A stretch of 64,000 bases of DNA, taken from contig NZ_BMKA01000001.1 of the NCBI RefSeq assembly GCF_014643735.1, positions 682,001 to 746,000 on the forward strand, written 5' to 3'. This DNA comes from Neptunicoccus cionae. GTDB taxonomy: Bacteria; Pseudomonadota; Alphaproteobacteria; Rhodobacterales; Rhodobacteraceae. Below are positions 36,829-46,049 of the stretch, in pieces (position 1 is the stretch's first letter; each line of letters begins with the position of its first letter). The position numbers were made by a program, and so were the translations under genes. The notes beneath the pieces were generated by a model. It did not search any database, had not been told where the DNA came from, and saw only the letters and a list, made by a program, of their open reading frames with translations.

Positions 36829-36867
36829 AAGACGGGGGCGCCTCTTTCACAAGGCCGCCCTCTGTCT
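36829..36867 (+). terminator. imperfect hairpin after crotonase gene
   Basis: AAGACGGGGGCG (36829-36840) can pair with GCCGCCCTCTGTCTT (36854-36868) with a few mismatches, around an 11- to 13-base loop, 9 bases after the stop. No U tract follows, so this is a weak terminator call. Confidence 0.35.
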
Positions 36868-37052
36868 TCCCCTGTTCTGTCGCCTAGGTCGGATTATCTG
36901 ATATTTCTGGGTCGGTCTGCGACTGATTTAAAGCCTGTCTACAGCACCTCTCCAGTTTTTGTGGTTGATGAATTGCCGTCCCACCAAACCGGACTTGGCA
37001 TTCCGCGCAAAGTGGCATTCGGATACAACGCGGTAAGCGAGGATTTCGCAGA

Positions 37053-37964
37053 TTACACCGTGGTTGCGCGGGAGCGGGCGAGGTTGGCTTTGTTCTCGGC
37101 GCGGATGTTTAGGTAATTCGCCCCAAAGACGAGCGCTGCGCCAATGAAGATCGCAGCAACCAACGGTTCGCCATAGAGGAAAAACGCAACCACAGCGACA
37201 AGGGGCAGGCGCAGGAATTCCAGCGGCGCGACGATTGTGGCGGGGGCGAGTTTCAGCGCAGTTGTGATGCAGTAGTGCGCAATCAGGCCGCCAAGACCGA
37301 CAAAGAAGACCCAAGGCAAATCAGCAAGGCTCGGCAGTGTGATGTCCATGTCATAACCCGCACAGGCCAGCCCTAGAACCCCTTGAATGGCGGTTAACCA
37401 GAACATGATGGACGTGGTGGGTTCCGTCCGGCTGAGGCTTTTGGTGGCGATTGTGGTGAACGCAAACATGACCGCACAGGCTGCAGCGGCCCCTGTGGCC
37501 AGTGTGATGGGCGCACTTTCGGGGCGGGCGACAATCAGGATGCCGACAAACCCGAGGATGAACGAAAGGATGCGCGTGCGGCTCATCTTTTCGCCCAGAA
37601 ACAACGGGGCGAGCAGGGCAATCCACAGTGGACTTGTGAATTCAAAGGCGAAGAGCTGGGACAGCGGGATGTAGATCAGTGCATAAAGCCACAGGTTCTG
37701 TCCGGTGAAATGGAACAGGTTGCGCACAGTATGCAGGCCAAGGCGGTTGGTCGAGATTTCCCCCATCCGGCCGTTCAACGCGGCGAGGCACAGCACAACC
37801 ACCAGCCCGATGGCTGAACGGTAGGTCATGATCTCAAAGGTATCCAGCGAGGCGGCAAGTTCGCGTCCCGAAACCGCCATGAGCGTGAAACTGAACATGG
37901 CGCCGGTCATGAACATCGCGGCTTTTAGCGGTTGGGATTGCTCGTCGCTGGCTGGTGGGCGCAT
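37053..37964 (-). CDS. EamA-type (DMT) transporter
   Basis: ATG 37964 (MRPPASDEQSQPL) gives 303 residues; the longer frame to 38123 would run through the rne terminator. Ten helices in two EamA halves are seen (first about 15-140, second about 150-285). The motif YRSAIGLVVVLCLAALNG and the MFAFTTIATKSLSRTEPTTSIMFWL stretch fit rhamnose/amino-acid exporter-like DMT members. It stands alone, convergent with the crotonase gene, with a 232-base gap that contains no gene. Confidence 0.83.
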   Translation of the reverse strand: MRPPASDEQSQPLKAAMFMTGAMFSFTLMAVSGRELAASLDTFEIMTYRSAIGLVVVLCLAALNGRMGEISTNRLGLHTVRNLFHFTGQNLWLYALIYIPLSQLFAFEFTSPLWIALLAPLFLGEKMSRTRILSFILGFVGILIVARPESAPITLATGAAAACAVMFAFTTIATKSLSRTEPTTSIMFWLTAIQGVLGLACAGYDMDITLPSLADLPWVFFVGLGGLIAHYCITTALKLAPATIVAPLEFLRLPLVAVVAFFLYGEPLVAAIFIGAALVFGANYLNIRAENKANLARSRATTV

Positions 37965-38054
37965 TTCGGGATCTTTAAGCTTGGGAATACAATATCTTGA
38001 TGCGCTATGGGTAGCGGAGATATTGGGCGGGTTCAACACACCTTTCCCAATGTA

Positions 38055-38084
38055 AAAAGGGGCCGCGTAGGCCCCTTTTCTAAT
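38055..38084 (-). terminator. intrinsic terminator of rne
   Basis: AAAAGGGGCC (38055-38064) and GGCCCCTTTT (38070-38079) form a perfect 10-bp stem around GCGTA. Read on the minus strand it is followed by a T run, so it fits rne, whose stop is at 38099; it is nearly symmetrical and could also stop opposing transcription. Confidence 0.8.
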
Positions 38085-38098
38085 CAGTATCTCGTGGT

Positions 38099-40954
38099 TT
38101 ACTTGCCGGTCGCGCGGGACCACCAGCCGGAGCGCTTTGGCTTGGGCTTGGCTGGGGGGGCTTCCGGCTCTTGGGCTTTCACCTCGGGTTCCGACGCTTT
38201 TTCGGTTTCCGGTTCTGCAGGTGCCTTGGTGATCGGGATCTCAACCGCTTCGGGTGCAGCAGCAGGGGCGGGCGGCGCTGCGACTGCCTCTGGTGCTGCG
38301 GTTTCCACCGCTTTTGGCTCTGCTGCCGGTTCAGTCGGTTTTTCAGGTTCTACTGGCGCATCTGCCTTGACCTTGTTTGCCTTGGCCGCAGCCGGTTTGC
38401 GGGTGCGGGGTTTGCGCGCTGGCTTAACCGGTTTTTCTTCGGCTGGATTAGCAGCTTTTTCAGCTTCCTTCACAGGTGCTTCTTCAGCCGCAGGCTCGGC
38501 GTTTTGATCCCCGGCAGGTGCGTCGCCTGTTTCGGAATTCGCCGCATCTTCGGTCGCTGCGGAGTCTTTGGATTCCTCCTTGGATTTCGCAGAGGAGCGA
38601 CGACGGGACGTGGTGCGCGATTTCTTCGCCGGAGCATCCTGCTTTTCGCCAGCAGCCTCGCCGGATTTGGCATCGTCGGCCTGTTGCGGCGCGGCAGTGT
38701 CTTCGCCTTTTGCATCGCCGGCAGCAGCGTCTGCGCCGTTTTGGTCGCCATTCTCGCCGTTTTGGGAGTCGTTGCGATCTTTGCCGCCCCGACGCCGACG
38801 ACGCCGGCGCTTTTTCTTGGGCTGATCGTCAGAGGTTTCTGCCTCGGCTTCGGGCGCATTATTCGCCTTTGCTGTTGGGGCTTGTTCCTCTTCTTCAACC
38901 TCAAAGGGCTCAATGCTGTCGATGGTGACAGCCGCGTGAACCGGTGCTTTGGGGATGCGACGTGTGGAAGTTTTGAACTTCTCGATCTTATGATCAGGGC
39001 TGATCAGATGCATATCTGCTTCGATCCGCACGGCCATGCCATAGCGGGCTTCGATCATGGCGATATGTTCGCGTTTCTCGTTCAGCAGGTAGTTTGCAAT
39101 CGCCACAGGAGCTGTGACCAGAACCTCGCGGGTGCGTTTGCGGGTTCCTTCATCCTCCAGCTCGCGCAGGATCAACAGCGCCATGCTGTCATCCGAGCGG
39201 GTGAGGCCGGTGCCGTGACAGGCCGCACAAGGCTGTGTGGTCGCCTCAAGCATGCCGGGACGCAGACGCTGGCGGGACATTTCCATCAGACCAAAGCCCG
39301 AAATGCGACCCACCTGAATGCGCGCACGGTCGTTTTTCAACCGGTCTTTCATACGTTTTTCAACGGCAGCGTTGTTCCGGCGTTCTTCCATATCGATAAA
39401 GTCGATCACGATCAGACCGGCAAGGTCGCGCAGTTTTAACTGGCGGGCCACTTCTTCGGCGGCTTCAAGGTTGGTGCGCAGTGCAGTATCCTCGATCGAG
39501 CCTTCTTTGGTGGATTTGCCGGAGTTCACGTCGATGGCAACCAGTGCTTCGGTGATGCCGATCACGATATACCCGCCGGATTTCAGCTGAACGGTCGGGT
39601 TGAACATACCGTCAAGGTAGGATTCTACCTGATAGCGCGCGAACAGCGGCAGGCTTTCAGCATAATGGCGCACGCGGGTGGCGTGGCTTGGCATCAGCAT
39701 CTTCATGTATTCTTTGGCCACACGGTAGCCCGCTTCACCCTCAACGAAGATTTCGTCAATGTCGCGGTTGTAAAGGTCACGGATCGAGCGTTTGATCAGA
39801 TCGCCTTCTTCATAGATACCCGCAGGGGCGATGGATTTCAGGGTCAGGTCGCGGACCTGTTCCCACTGGCGCATCAAATATTCATAGTCGCGTTTGATCT
39901 CGGTCTTGGTGCGTTTTGCGCCAGCGGTTCGGATGATCAGACCCGCGCCTTCCGGCACTTCGATTTCGTTCGCGATGTCTTTGAGTTTCTTACGGTCGGA
40001 GGCATTGGTGATCTTACGGGAAATACCACCCCCACGGGCCGTGTTTGGCATCAGAACACAGTAGCGTCCTGCCAGCGACAGATAAGTCGTCAGTGCCGCG
40101 CCTTTATTGCCGCGTTCCTCTTTGACAACCTGCACCAGCAGGATCTGGCGAACCTTGACCACTTCTTGAATCTTATAACGCCGCGCCCGTGGTTTGCGGG
40201 GACGGAATTCGGCGCGGACATCGTCTGCTTCCGCTTCGGCATCATCGGTTTCGACTTCTTCCGTGGCGTCGTCTGTTTCAACAGCTTCGACCTGAGGCTC
40301 CACGATGGGGGCTTCGTCTGGTGTTTCTTCAGACTGGGCAGGTGCTTCTTCTGTTTGCTCCGGCGTAGCTGCGACAGCATCCTGCGCTTCAGCAGGGACT
40401 GGAGTGTCTGTCTCTACCGCAGGCGTATCTGTTGCCGCTTCCTGAGGAGCGTCATCAACGGCCTGTGAAGCAGTCGCTTTTTCACCGGTCTCGGGCACAT
40501 CCACCAGACCGGAGTCATCGGAGTCCAGATCAATCACGTCAGATGAAATAACTTCATCCTTAGAGGTTGCTGCACCATCACTGGCGGCTTCGCTCTTTTT
40601 CGAACGGGACGAACGACGGGAGCGTTTCGGCTTCTCGCGGTTTTCTTCCTCGGCCATTGCCTTGGCGTATTCGGCTTCTTCGGCCAGCAGCTTTTCGCGG
40701 TCGGCCACAGGAATCTGGTAATAGTCGGGGTGGATTTCCGAAAACGCGAGGAACCCGTGCCGGTTTCCGCCGTAATCTACAAATGCCGCCTGAAGCGAAG
40801 GTTCGACCCGTGTTACTTTTGCGAGATATATGTTGCCAGCCAGCTGACGTTTGTTTTCGGATTCAAAGTCGAATTCTTCTACCTTGTTTCCATCGACCAC
40901 CACGACCCGGGTCTCTTCCGGGTGGGTGGCATCAATAAGCATCTTTTTAGCCAT
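38099..40954 (-). CDS. rne: ribonuclease E
   Basis: The 951-residue protein is full-length RNase E. The N-terminal S1 RNA-binding region begins MAKKMLIDATHPEETRVVVVDGNKVEEFDFES and is interrupted by an insert of about 150 acidic residues (about 80-250, low complexity, E/A/T/D-rich), found in many alphaproteobacterial enzymes. The catalytic DNase-I-like domain carries VAIDVNSGKSTKEGS and LAGLIVIDFIDMEE (two catalytic Asp) and the zinc link CAACHGTG. The C-terminal half (about 690-951) is disordered, with Arg blocks (KKRRRRRRRGGKD) for RNA and protein contacts in the degradosome. It is essential for mRNA turnover. Confidence 0.93.
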   Translation of the reverse strand: MAKKMLIDATHPEETRVVVVDGNKVEEFDFESENKRQLAGNIYLAKVTRVEPSLQAAFVDYGGNRHGFLAFSEIHPDYYQIPVADREKLLAEEAEYAKAMAEEENREKPKRSRRSSRSKKSEAASDGAATSKDEVISSDVIDLDSDDSGLVDVPETGEKATASQAVDDAPQEAATDTPAVETDTPVPAEAQDAVAATPEQTEEAPAQSEETPDEAPIVEPQVEAVETDDATEEVETDDAEAEADDVRAEFRPRKPRARRYKIQEVVKVRQILLVQVVKEERGNKGAALTTYLSLAGRYCVLMPNTARGGGISRKITNASDRKKLKDIANEIEVPEGAGLIIRTAGAKRTKTEIKRDYEYLMRQWEQVRDLTLKSIAPAGIYEEGDLIKRSIRDLYNRDIDEIFVEGEAGYRVAKEYMKMLMPSHATRVRHYAESLPLFARYQVESYLDGMFNPTVQLKSGGYIVIGITEALVAIDVNSGKSTKEGSIEDTALRTNLEAAEEVARQLKLRDLAGLIVIDFIDMEERRNNAAVEKRMKDRLKNDRARIQVGRISGFGLMEMSRQRLRPGMLEATTQPCAACHGTGLTRSDDSMALLILRELEDEGTRKRTREVLVTAPVAIANYLLNEKREHIAMIEARYGMAVRIEADMHLISPDHKIEKFKTSTRRIPKAPVHAAVTIDSIEPFEVEEEEQAPTAKANNAPEAEAETSDDQPKKKRRRRRRRGGKDRNDSQNGENGDQNGADAAAGDAKGEDTAAPQQADDAKSGEAAGEKQDAPAKKSRTTSRRRSSAKSKEESKDSAATEDAANSETGDAPAGDQNAEPAAEEAPVKEAEKAANPAEEKPVKPARKPRTRKPAAAKANKVKADAPVEPEKPTEPAAEPKAVETAAPEAVAAPPAPAAAPEAVEIPITKAPAEPETEKASEPEVKAQEPEAPPAKPKPKRSGWWSRATGK

Positions 40955-41136
40955 AGTGTATCTTTCGCACGCACGTCCGCACAGGGGCGGACCCCGCTGT
41001 TTCCAGGGGGAGCCGATGTAGAGTTTGCGTGGTAAATTGGGGCGATTTGAATGGCGTCGCTGTCGTCCAGACGCAAAAACGGGGCAGGCGGTTTGCCTGC
41101 TCCCTGCGTGTAGTCAACATAGTCAACGCGTTTCAT
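40879..41136 (-). CDS. possible upstream ORF in the rne leader (85 residues)
   Basis: An ATG at 41136 follows GGAG by about 8 bases and opens a frame (MKRVDYVDYTQGAG...) that ends at 40879, 76 bases inside rne in another frame. The peptide has no recognised domain. A frame of this length could be chance, but a ribosome site and overlap with the rne start make a translated leader possible. Composition is Pro- and Arg-rich toward the end, which argues against a folded protein. Confidence 0.3.
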   Translation of the reverse strand: MKRVDYVDYTQGAGKPPAPFLRLDDSDAIQIAPIYHANSTSAPPGNSGVRPCADVRAKDTLWLKRCLLMPPTRKRPGSWWSMETR

Positions 41137-41455
41137 CGCGGTTATCTCCAGCATCCTTATGGTCGGATGCCAAGCTCTGGCGCGGGCTCTGCTGTTAAGG
41201 CGCGGCCTGCGCAATTCGGGTGGCCGGTTGGCCTTGCCGGTGAAGGCGATCCTGACAGCGGGCGCCGCTTGGGGCCCAGACCATCATCGCGTTTCATCAG
41301 CGAAACTGTTTAAGCAGGGGTTCTGTGAACCGCTGTTACAAATTAGTCTTATGGGGTGGATTGGGGAATTACAATCGGTTTTTAGCTGCGCTATGGTGTG
41401 CGAGCACGGGAAACTCCCGTTAAAGTGATCTCTGGAAAAGAGGCGAGGCGGTATT
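40955..41455. other. long leader region of rne and promoter region of amiC
   Basis: The 501 bases hold no certain gene. Toward rne (minus strand) there is a small reading frame from ATG 41136, a GC-rich hairpin with a T run at 41076-41103, and a hairpin GTCCGC/GCGGAC (40975-40980, 40987-40992) close to the rne start. On the plus side GAGGCGAGGCGG at 41439-41450 is the amidase ribosome site. The spread of structure suggests a long regulated rne leader. Confidence 0.45.
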
Positions 41456-42706
41456 ATGAGCAGCGGTTTTATCAGACAGGCAGTCCTTGGCGCGACCCTG
41501 TTTGCAGGTGTGGTGCTGGCAGGGGTTCACCCTGTTTTGGCGCAGGATTTACAGGCGCTTGCGCGAGTTGATGTGTCGCGCTCCACTATAAAGGACGGAT
41601 CGGGAGATACCGTCAATCTGAGATTGCAATTATCCCAGCCGGTGCCGTATCGGGTCTTTGCTCTGAACGATCCGCCACGCATTGTATTTGATTTCAAAGA
41701 AATCGACTGGAGCGGCTTTGAACCCGGTCACGTCGATCAAAGTGATGTGGTTAAAGGCCTACGCTATGGCATTTTCCGGCCCGGCTGGTCGCGACTGGTG
41801 CTTGATCTGGCCTATCCGATTCTGCCGCAAAAGGCCGAAATGCGGGTGGATGACGTACGCGGCACTGCGGTGCTGGACGTTCGCATGGCCTCTGCCGGTC
41901 AGGAAGAATTTGCCCTGAAATCAGCCAAGCGGGAAGAGGACGGCTGGGCCCTGCCCAAACCGACAGAGGCGGGCAAGCCAAAGCAGCGCCAGTTGGGCGA
42001 CCGGCCGGTGGTGGTCGTAATTGACCCCGGTCACGGCGGCGTAGACGGCGGGGCTGAACGTGACGGTTATGAGGAAAAGGACCTCGTGTTGCAATTTGCG
42101 CGGGAACTGCAAGAAGCTTTCATCCGCACGGGGAGGTTTCAGGCCAAGCTAACCCGCTCGGAGGATGTTTTCCTTTCGCTGCCAGACCGGATTTCTGTGG
42201 CGCGGGCGTTGGGTGCGGATGTGTTCCTTTCCATTCATGCCGACGCTCTGGCAGAAGGAAGTGCAACGGGAACAACGGTTTACACCCTATCAGCTAAAGC
42301 GTCATCAACGATGGCGGCGCAACTGGCAGAACAACACGACCGTTCGGATTTGCTCGCTGGGGTGGACCTGAGCAATCAGGACGACCAGATCGCTGCAGTG
42401 CTGATGGACATGGCCCAACGAGAGACCGGTGTGCGCAGTGATATGCTAGCGGAGATGCTGGTAAACGGGATCGCAAAATCCGTTGGCCGCATCCGCAAAA
42501 GACCTCACCTGAGCGCAGGTTTTACCGTGCTCAAAGCCCCGGACATCCCGTCGGTTCTGGTAGAACTGGGCTTTATGTCTAACAAAAGTGACCTTAACAA
42601 TCTGCTGACTGCGCGCTGGCGGGGACAGGTGATTGCGGGCATCCTTAACGCCCTGGACGACTGGACCGTAGAGGACGCTGCACAAGGCCGCCTGCTGCGC
42701 CAGTAA
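41456..42706 (+). CDS. N-acetylmuramoyl-L-alanine amidase (AmiC type)
   Basis: The 416-residue protein has a signal peptide (about 1-30, cleavage near VLAQD), an AMIN domain (about 40-150) that binds peptidoglycan or septal sites, and a C-terminal Amidase_3 zinc domain (about 180-400). Zinc and catalytic residues are in VVIDPGHGGVDGG (His), YEEKDLVL (Glu), SIHADAL (His) and PSVLVELGFMSN (Glu). It splits septal peptidoglycan in the periplasm during division. The next gene, PBP1A, makes peptidoglycan and starts 195 bases further on. Confidence 0.9.
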   Translation: MSSGFIRQAVLGATLFAGVVLAGVHPVLAQDLQALARVDVSRSTIKDGSGDTVNLRLQLSQPVPYRVFALNDPPRIVFDFKEIDWSGFEPGHVDQSDVVKGLRYGIFRPGWSRLVLDLAYPILPQKAEMRVDDVRGTAVLDVRMASAGQEEFALKSAKREEDGWALPKPTEAGKPKQRQLGDRPVVVVIDPGHGGVDGGAERDGYEEKDLVLQFARELQEAFIRTGRFQAKLTRSEDVFLSLPDRISVARALGADVFLSIHADALAEGSATGTTVYTLSAKASSTMAAQLAEQHDRSDLLAGVDLSNQDDQIAAVLMDMAQRETGVRSDMLAEMLVNGIAKSVGRIRKRPHLSAGFTVLKAPDIPSVLVELGFMSNKSDLNNLLTARWRGQVIAGILNALDDWTVEDAAQGRLLRQ

Positions 42707-42784
42707 TGGCGGGGGCGCCCTTGGTGTTCAGGAAGGATTGACGGGCACGTAAAAGAATCCCTTTATCTTTCGCGCAAAACCCCT

Positions 42785-42836
42785 AAATCAGCTTCAACAA
42801 GTCGTATTTGGGCGAGTTTGAGCCAAATCAGCTTCA
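42785..42836 (+). repeat. 12-bp direct repeat AAATCAGCTTCA
   Basis: AAATCAGCTTCA occurs at 42785-42796 and 42825-42836, exactly 40 bases apart, in the gap upstream of mrcA. It could be part of an operator or chance. Confidence 0.5.
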
Positions 42837-42901
42837 GGGCTGCTTTGACCCGTGTCATGCGGGTTGGTAAGATACCTTGCAAGAGTTGGGGAGTCGCGCG
42901 G

Positions 42902-45445
42902 GTGCTGCGTTTTATACTAAACATATTTGGCTGGATTTTCAGCGGCTTAACCATCGGTGCTGTCATGGTCGTCGTTGCTGTGGGTGCGGTCTTTTGGATG
43001 TACGGCCGCGATCTGCCGGACCATCAGGCGCTCGCCAGCTATGAACCTGCCACCATCAGCCGCGTCTATTCCGGTGAAGGTAAGGTCATGGACGAATTTG
43101 CCCATGAACGGCGGATGTTCACCCCCGCAGATGAAGTGCCGGACGTTGTAAAGCAGGCATTCGTAAGCGCCGAAGACAAACATTTCTACGAACACAAGGG
43201 CTATGACCTACAAGGGATCGTTAAGGCCGCGCTGGATGCGGCACAAGGTGGGCGGTTGCGCGGGGCTTCCACCATCACACAGCAGGTGATGAAAAACTTC
43301 CTTCTGGACGGATCGCGGTCTTTTGAACGGAAAATCAAAGAGATCATCCTTGCGACGCGGCTTGAAGAGACACTCGATAAGGATAAAATCCTCGAATTGT
43401 ATCTTAACGAGATTTTTCTCGGTCAGAATTCTTACGGGGTGACCGCGGCGGCAGATACGTATTTCGGCAAGAACCTCGAAGAGGTCACAGTGGCAGAGGC
43501 AGCGTACCTTGCGGCTCTGCCCAAGGCGCCCAGTGACTATCATCCGGTGCGCCAGAAAGAACGGGCGATCGCGCGGCGAAACTATGTGCTCGGCCAGATG
43601 TACGAGAACGGTTATATAGATGAAACCACTTACAACACCGCAGAAGCGAGCGATCTGTTAACCGTGCAATCCGGGGATTTCACATCCTCGCGCGCAGAAC
43701 GCCCGCCACGGGACTACTTTACCGATGAAATCCGCCGCCAACTGTCGGGTGACTTTGGCGAGGACGAGTTCTTCGGCGGTGGCCTGAGCATCCGTGCCAC
43801 TATGGATCCGGTGCTTCAGAAAGAGGCGGCGAAATCGTTGCGGGCCGGACTGGAAAAATACGACCGCAATCTTGGCATTTATCGCGGGCCTGCTGGCAAG
43901 ATAGAGCCTGCAAAGCTCGGCTCTGAGGCAGAATGGCGCGACGCACTGCGCGATGTAAATACGCCGCGAGATATTGAAGGTTGGCATCCCGCCGTGGTGC
44001 TAGAGCTGGGCGATACATCCGCACGGATCGGGATTGAAGGGGTGGAAGAGGACGAAGACGGTCACTTCCTTCCCAAGCAAGAGTTCAACTGGCGCCCGCT
44101 GCTGGACAACGGGCGGGCAGGCAAGCGGGCGAATAAGCCTGCGGATTTGTTGTCTGTTGGCGATGTGATCTATGTGCGGGCCGTTACCAAAGACAGCGAC
44201 GGGTCCTTTGTCCGCTGGAGCTTGCGCCAGATTCCCCGCATTCAGGGTGGTTTCATGGCAATGGACACCAACACAGGTCGTGTTCTGGCGATGCAGGGTG
44301 GCTTTTCCTATCAAGCCTCCGTGTTCAACCGCGCAACACAGGCGACGCGCCAGCCAGGTTCATCTTTTAAACCCTTTGTTTACGCTTCCGCGCTAGACAG
44401 TGGATATAGCCCGTCCACCATCGTGGTGGATGCCCCGATCGAAGTACAAACACCGCAGGGTTTGTGGCGACCAAAGAATGCGTCGAATAAATTCTACGGT
44501 CCGGCCCCATTACGGGTGGGGATTGAACGGTCCCGTAACCTGATGACCATCCGGCTGGCGCAGGATGTGGGTATGAATGTGGTCGCAGATTACGCCGAAC
44601 GGTTCGGGGTTTACGACGATATGGGCGAATACCTTGCGAATGCGCTCGGTTCGCAGGAGACAACCTTATTCAAGATGGTTGCAGCCTACGCAATGTTCGC
44701 CAACGGCGGGGAGCGGGTTGAACCAACATTGGTGGACCGTGTGCAGGATCGTTGGGGGAAGACGATCTATCGTCACGACAAGCGCGACTGCGAAGGGTGC
44801 GAATTGGCCTCTCTGGAGGAGGGCGTGTCGCCGCGCATCGTTTCCAACCGCGAGCGGGTGATGGATGCTGTAACCGCCTATCAGCTTACGTCCATGATGC
44901 GGGGCGTCGTGGAACGCGGTACCGCGAGTGGGACGGTGAAGCTCGGCGTGCCAGTTGCGGGTAAGACAGGTACAACAAATGATGCGAAGGACGTGTGGTT
45001 TGTGGGCTTTACCCCGAACATTGTTGCGGGGTGTTACCTTGGCTATGATCGGCCCCGTGCCCTTGGACGCGGCGCCTCTGGCGGTGGCATGTGTGGTCCG
45101 GTTTTCAACAGCTTTATGAAAAAAGCGATCAAGCTTTACGGTTCTTCCGATTTTGAAGTGCCGCCCAACACACGCTTTATTAAATTTGACCGCTACTCAG
45201 GCGCGCGCCTGCCACCGGATGCCACCGGACCTAATGTGGTATCCGAATTGTTCCGCATGGGCGAAGAGCCGGAATATGGTATGTTCAGCATCATCGACGG
45301 GGGCTTCGCAATGGGCGAGGATTTGCAGCTTTACGGGCGCGGTGAGGATGACTCGGAAACCGTAATAACCACATCCACCGGCCAGCAGAAAGTGATCCCG
45401 CCGAAAGCATCGTTCGGATCGTTGTCATCGGGCGGATTGTATTAG
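42902..45445 (+). CDS. mrcA: penicillin-binding protein 1A
   Basis: GTG 42902 (VLRFILNIFGWIFSGL) is preferred: GGGGAG lies about 8 bases before it, and a membrane anchor follows at about residues 6-37. Starting at 42818 would add 28 residues without membrane or ribosome-site support. The 847-residue enzyme has a GT51 glycosyltransferase domain (EDKHFYEHKGYDLQGIVKAAL and GASTITQQVMKNFLL) and a transpeptidase domain with the active Ser in QPGSSFKPF, the SRN motif (ERSRNLMTIRL) and KTGTT. It polymerises and cross-links peptidoglycan in the periplasm. Confidence 0.92.
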   Translation: MLRFILNIFGWIFSGLTIGAVMVVVAVGAVFWMYGRDLPDHQALASYEPATISRVYSGEGKVMDEFAHERRMFTPADEVPDVVKQAFVSAEDKHFYEHKGYDLQGIVKAALDAAQGGRLRGASTITQQVMKNFLLDGSRSFERKIKEIILATRLEETLDKDKILELYLNEIFLGQNSYGVTAAADTYFGKNLEEVTVAEAAYLAALPKAPSDYHPVRQKERAIARRNYVLGQMYENGYIDETTYNTAEASDLLTVQSGDFTSSRAERPPRDYFTDEIRRQLSGDFGEDEFFGGGLSIRATMDPVLQKEAAKSLRAGLEKYDRNLGIYRGPAGKIEPAKLGSEAEWRDALRDVNTPRDIEGWHPAVVLELGDTSARIGIEGVEEDEDGHFLPKQEFNWRPLLDNGRAGKRANKPADLLSVGDVIYVRAVTKDSDGSFVRWSLRQIPRIQGGFMAMDTNTGRVLAMQGGFSYQASVFNRATQATRQPGSSFKPFVYASALDSGYSPSTIVVDAPIEVQTPQGLWRPKNASNKFYGPAPLRVGIERSRNLMTIRLAQDVGMNVVADYAERFGVYDDMGEYLANALGSQETTLFKMVAAYAMFANGGERVEPTLVDRVQDRWGKTIYRHDKRDCEGCELASLEEGVSPRIVSNRERVMDAVTAYQLTSMMRGVVERGTASGTVKLGVPVAGKTGTTNDAKDVWFVGFTPNIVAGCYLGYDRPRALGRGASGGGMCGPVFNSFMKKAIKLYGSSDFEVPPNTRFIKFDRYSGARLPPDATGPNVVSELFRMGEEPEYGMFSIIDGGFAMGEDLQLYGRGEDDSETVITTSTGQQKVIPPKASFGSLSSGGLY

Positions 45446-45538
45446 GATTTCACCGTTGGGGGATTATTTTGATCCCCCCGCAGACTGGCCAATGGTGGCC
45501 GCAGGCATTTTCGCCAACCAACTTTGTAGGAGAGATTT

Positions 45539-45964
45539 ATGGGACTTTGGAGTTTTGTGAAGGATGCCGGTAAATCGGTATTCGGGGGCGCTGCGGAAGC
45601 GGCTCCGGCGGAAGATGCTTTGAAAAAAGAGATCGCGGATCTTGGTCTGGATGCCTCTGGGCTCGATATCAAGGTGGACGGCGACACGGTTTCCGTTGCC
45701 GGAACGGCTGTCAGCCAAGAAATGAAAGAGAAAGTCATTCTCGCCGTGGGCAACGTCGAAGGCGTGGCTGCGGTGGACGACAGTGTGGGCGGGGATGATC
45801 CTGTGTTCCACACAGTCGAGAAGGGTGATACGCTCTGGGCGATTTCACAAAAGGCACTGGGTGACGGGAACCGTTACAACGAGATTTTTGAAGCAAACAA
45901 GCCAATGCTGTCCCACCCCGACAAGATTTATCCCGGTCAGGTTCTGCGGATCCCTATGGCCTGA
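45539..45964 (+). CDS. kbp: BON-LysM protein, Kbp-type
   Basis: The 141-residue protein starts MGLWSFVKDAGKSVFGG, carries a BON domain (about 30-82, GNVEGVAAVDDSV) and a LysM domain (about 89-140, FHTVEKGDTLWAISQKALGDGNRYNEIFEANKPML...). The order and many residues, including the ending IYPGQVLRIP, agree with E. coli Kbp (YgaU), a cytoplasmic K+-binding protein. No signal peptide is seen. AGGAG lies 6-7 bases before the ATG. A role in K+ sensing is inferred from the family. Confidence 0.87.
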   Translation: MGLWSFVKDAGKSVFGGAAEAAPAEDALKKEIADLGLDASGLDIKVDGDTVSVAGTAVSQEMKEKVILAVGNVEGVAAVDDSVGGDDPVFHTVEKGDTLWAISQKALGDGNRYNEIFEANKPMLSHPDKIYPGQVLRIPMA

Positions 45965-46020
45965 TCTGCGCGTCCGGGCGCTCAGCACGCCGGTCATAAG
46001 CGTAGATTGCAACGACTATA

Positions 46021-46049
46021 AACCCCGTCTTGTCAGGCGGGGTTTTTCT
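46021..46049 (+). terminator. intrinsic terminator after kbp
   Basis: AACCCCGTCT (46021-46030) and AGGCGGGGTT (46035-46044) form a 10-bp stem with one G-T pair and a TGTC loop, followed by TTTCTTTG. It starts 57 bases after the kbp stop. Confidence 0.85.

Noticed and set aside
38171-39439. 422-codon plus-strand frame opposite rne
   Set aside because: It is the antisense reading of the low-complexity C-terminal half of RNase E, which has strong codon bias; it has no ribosome site and no domain.
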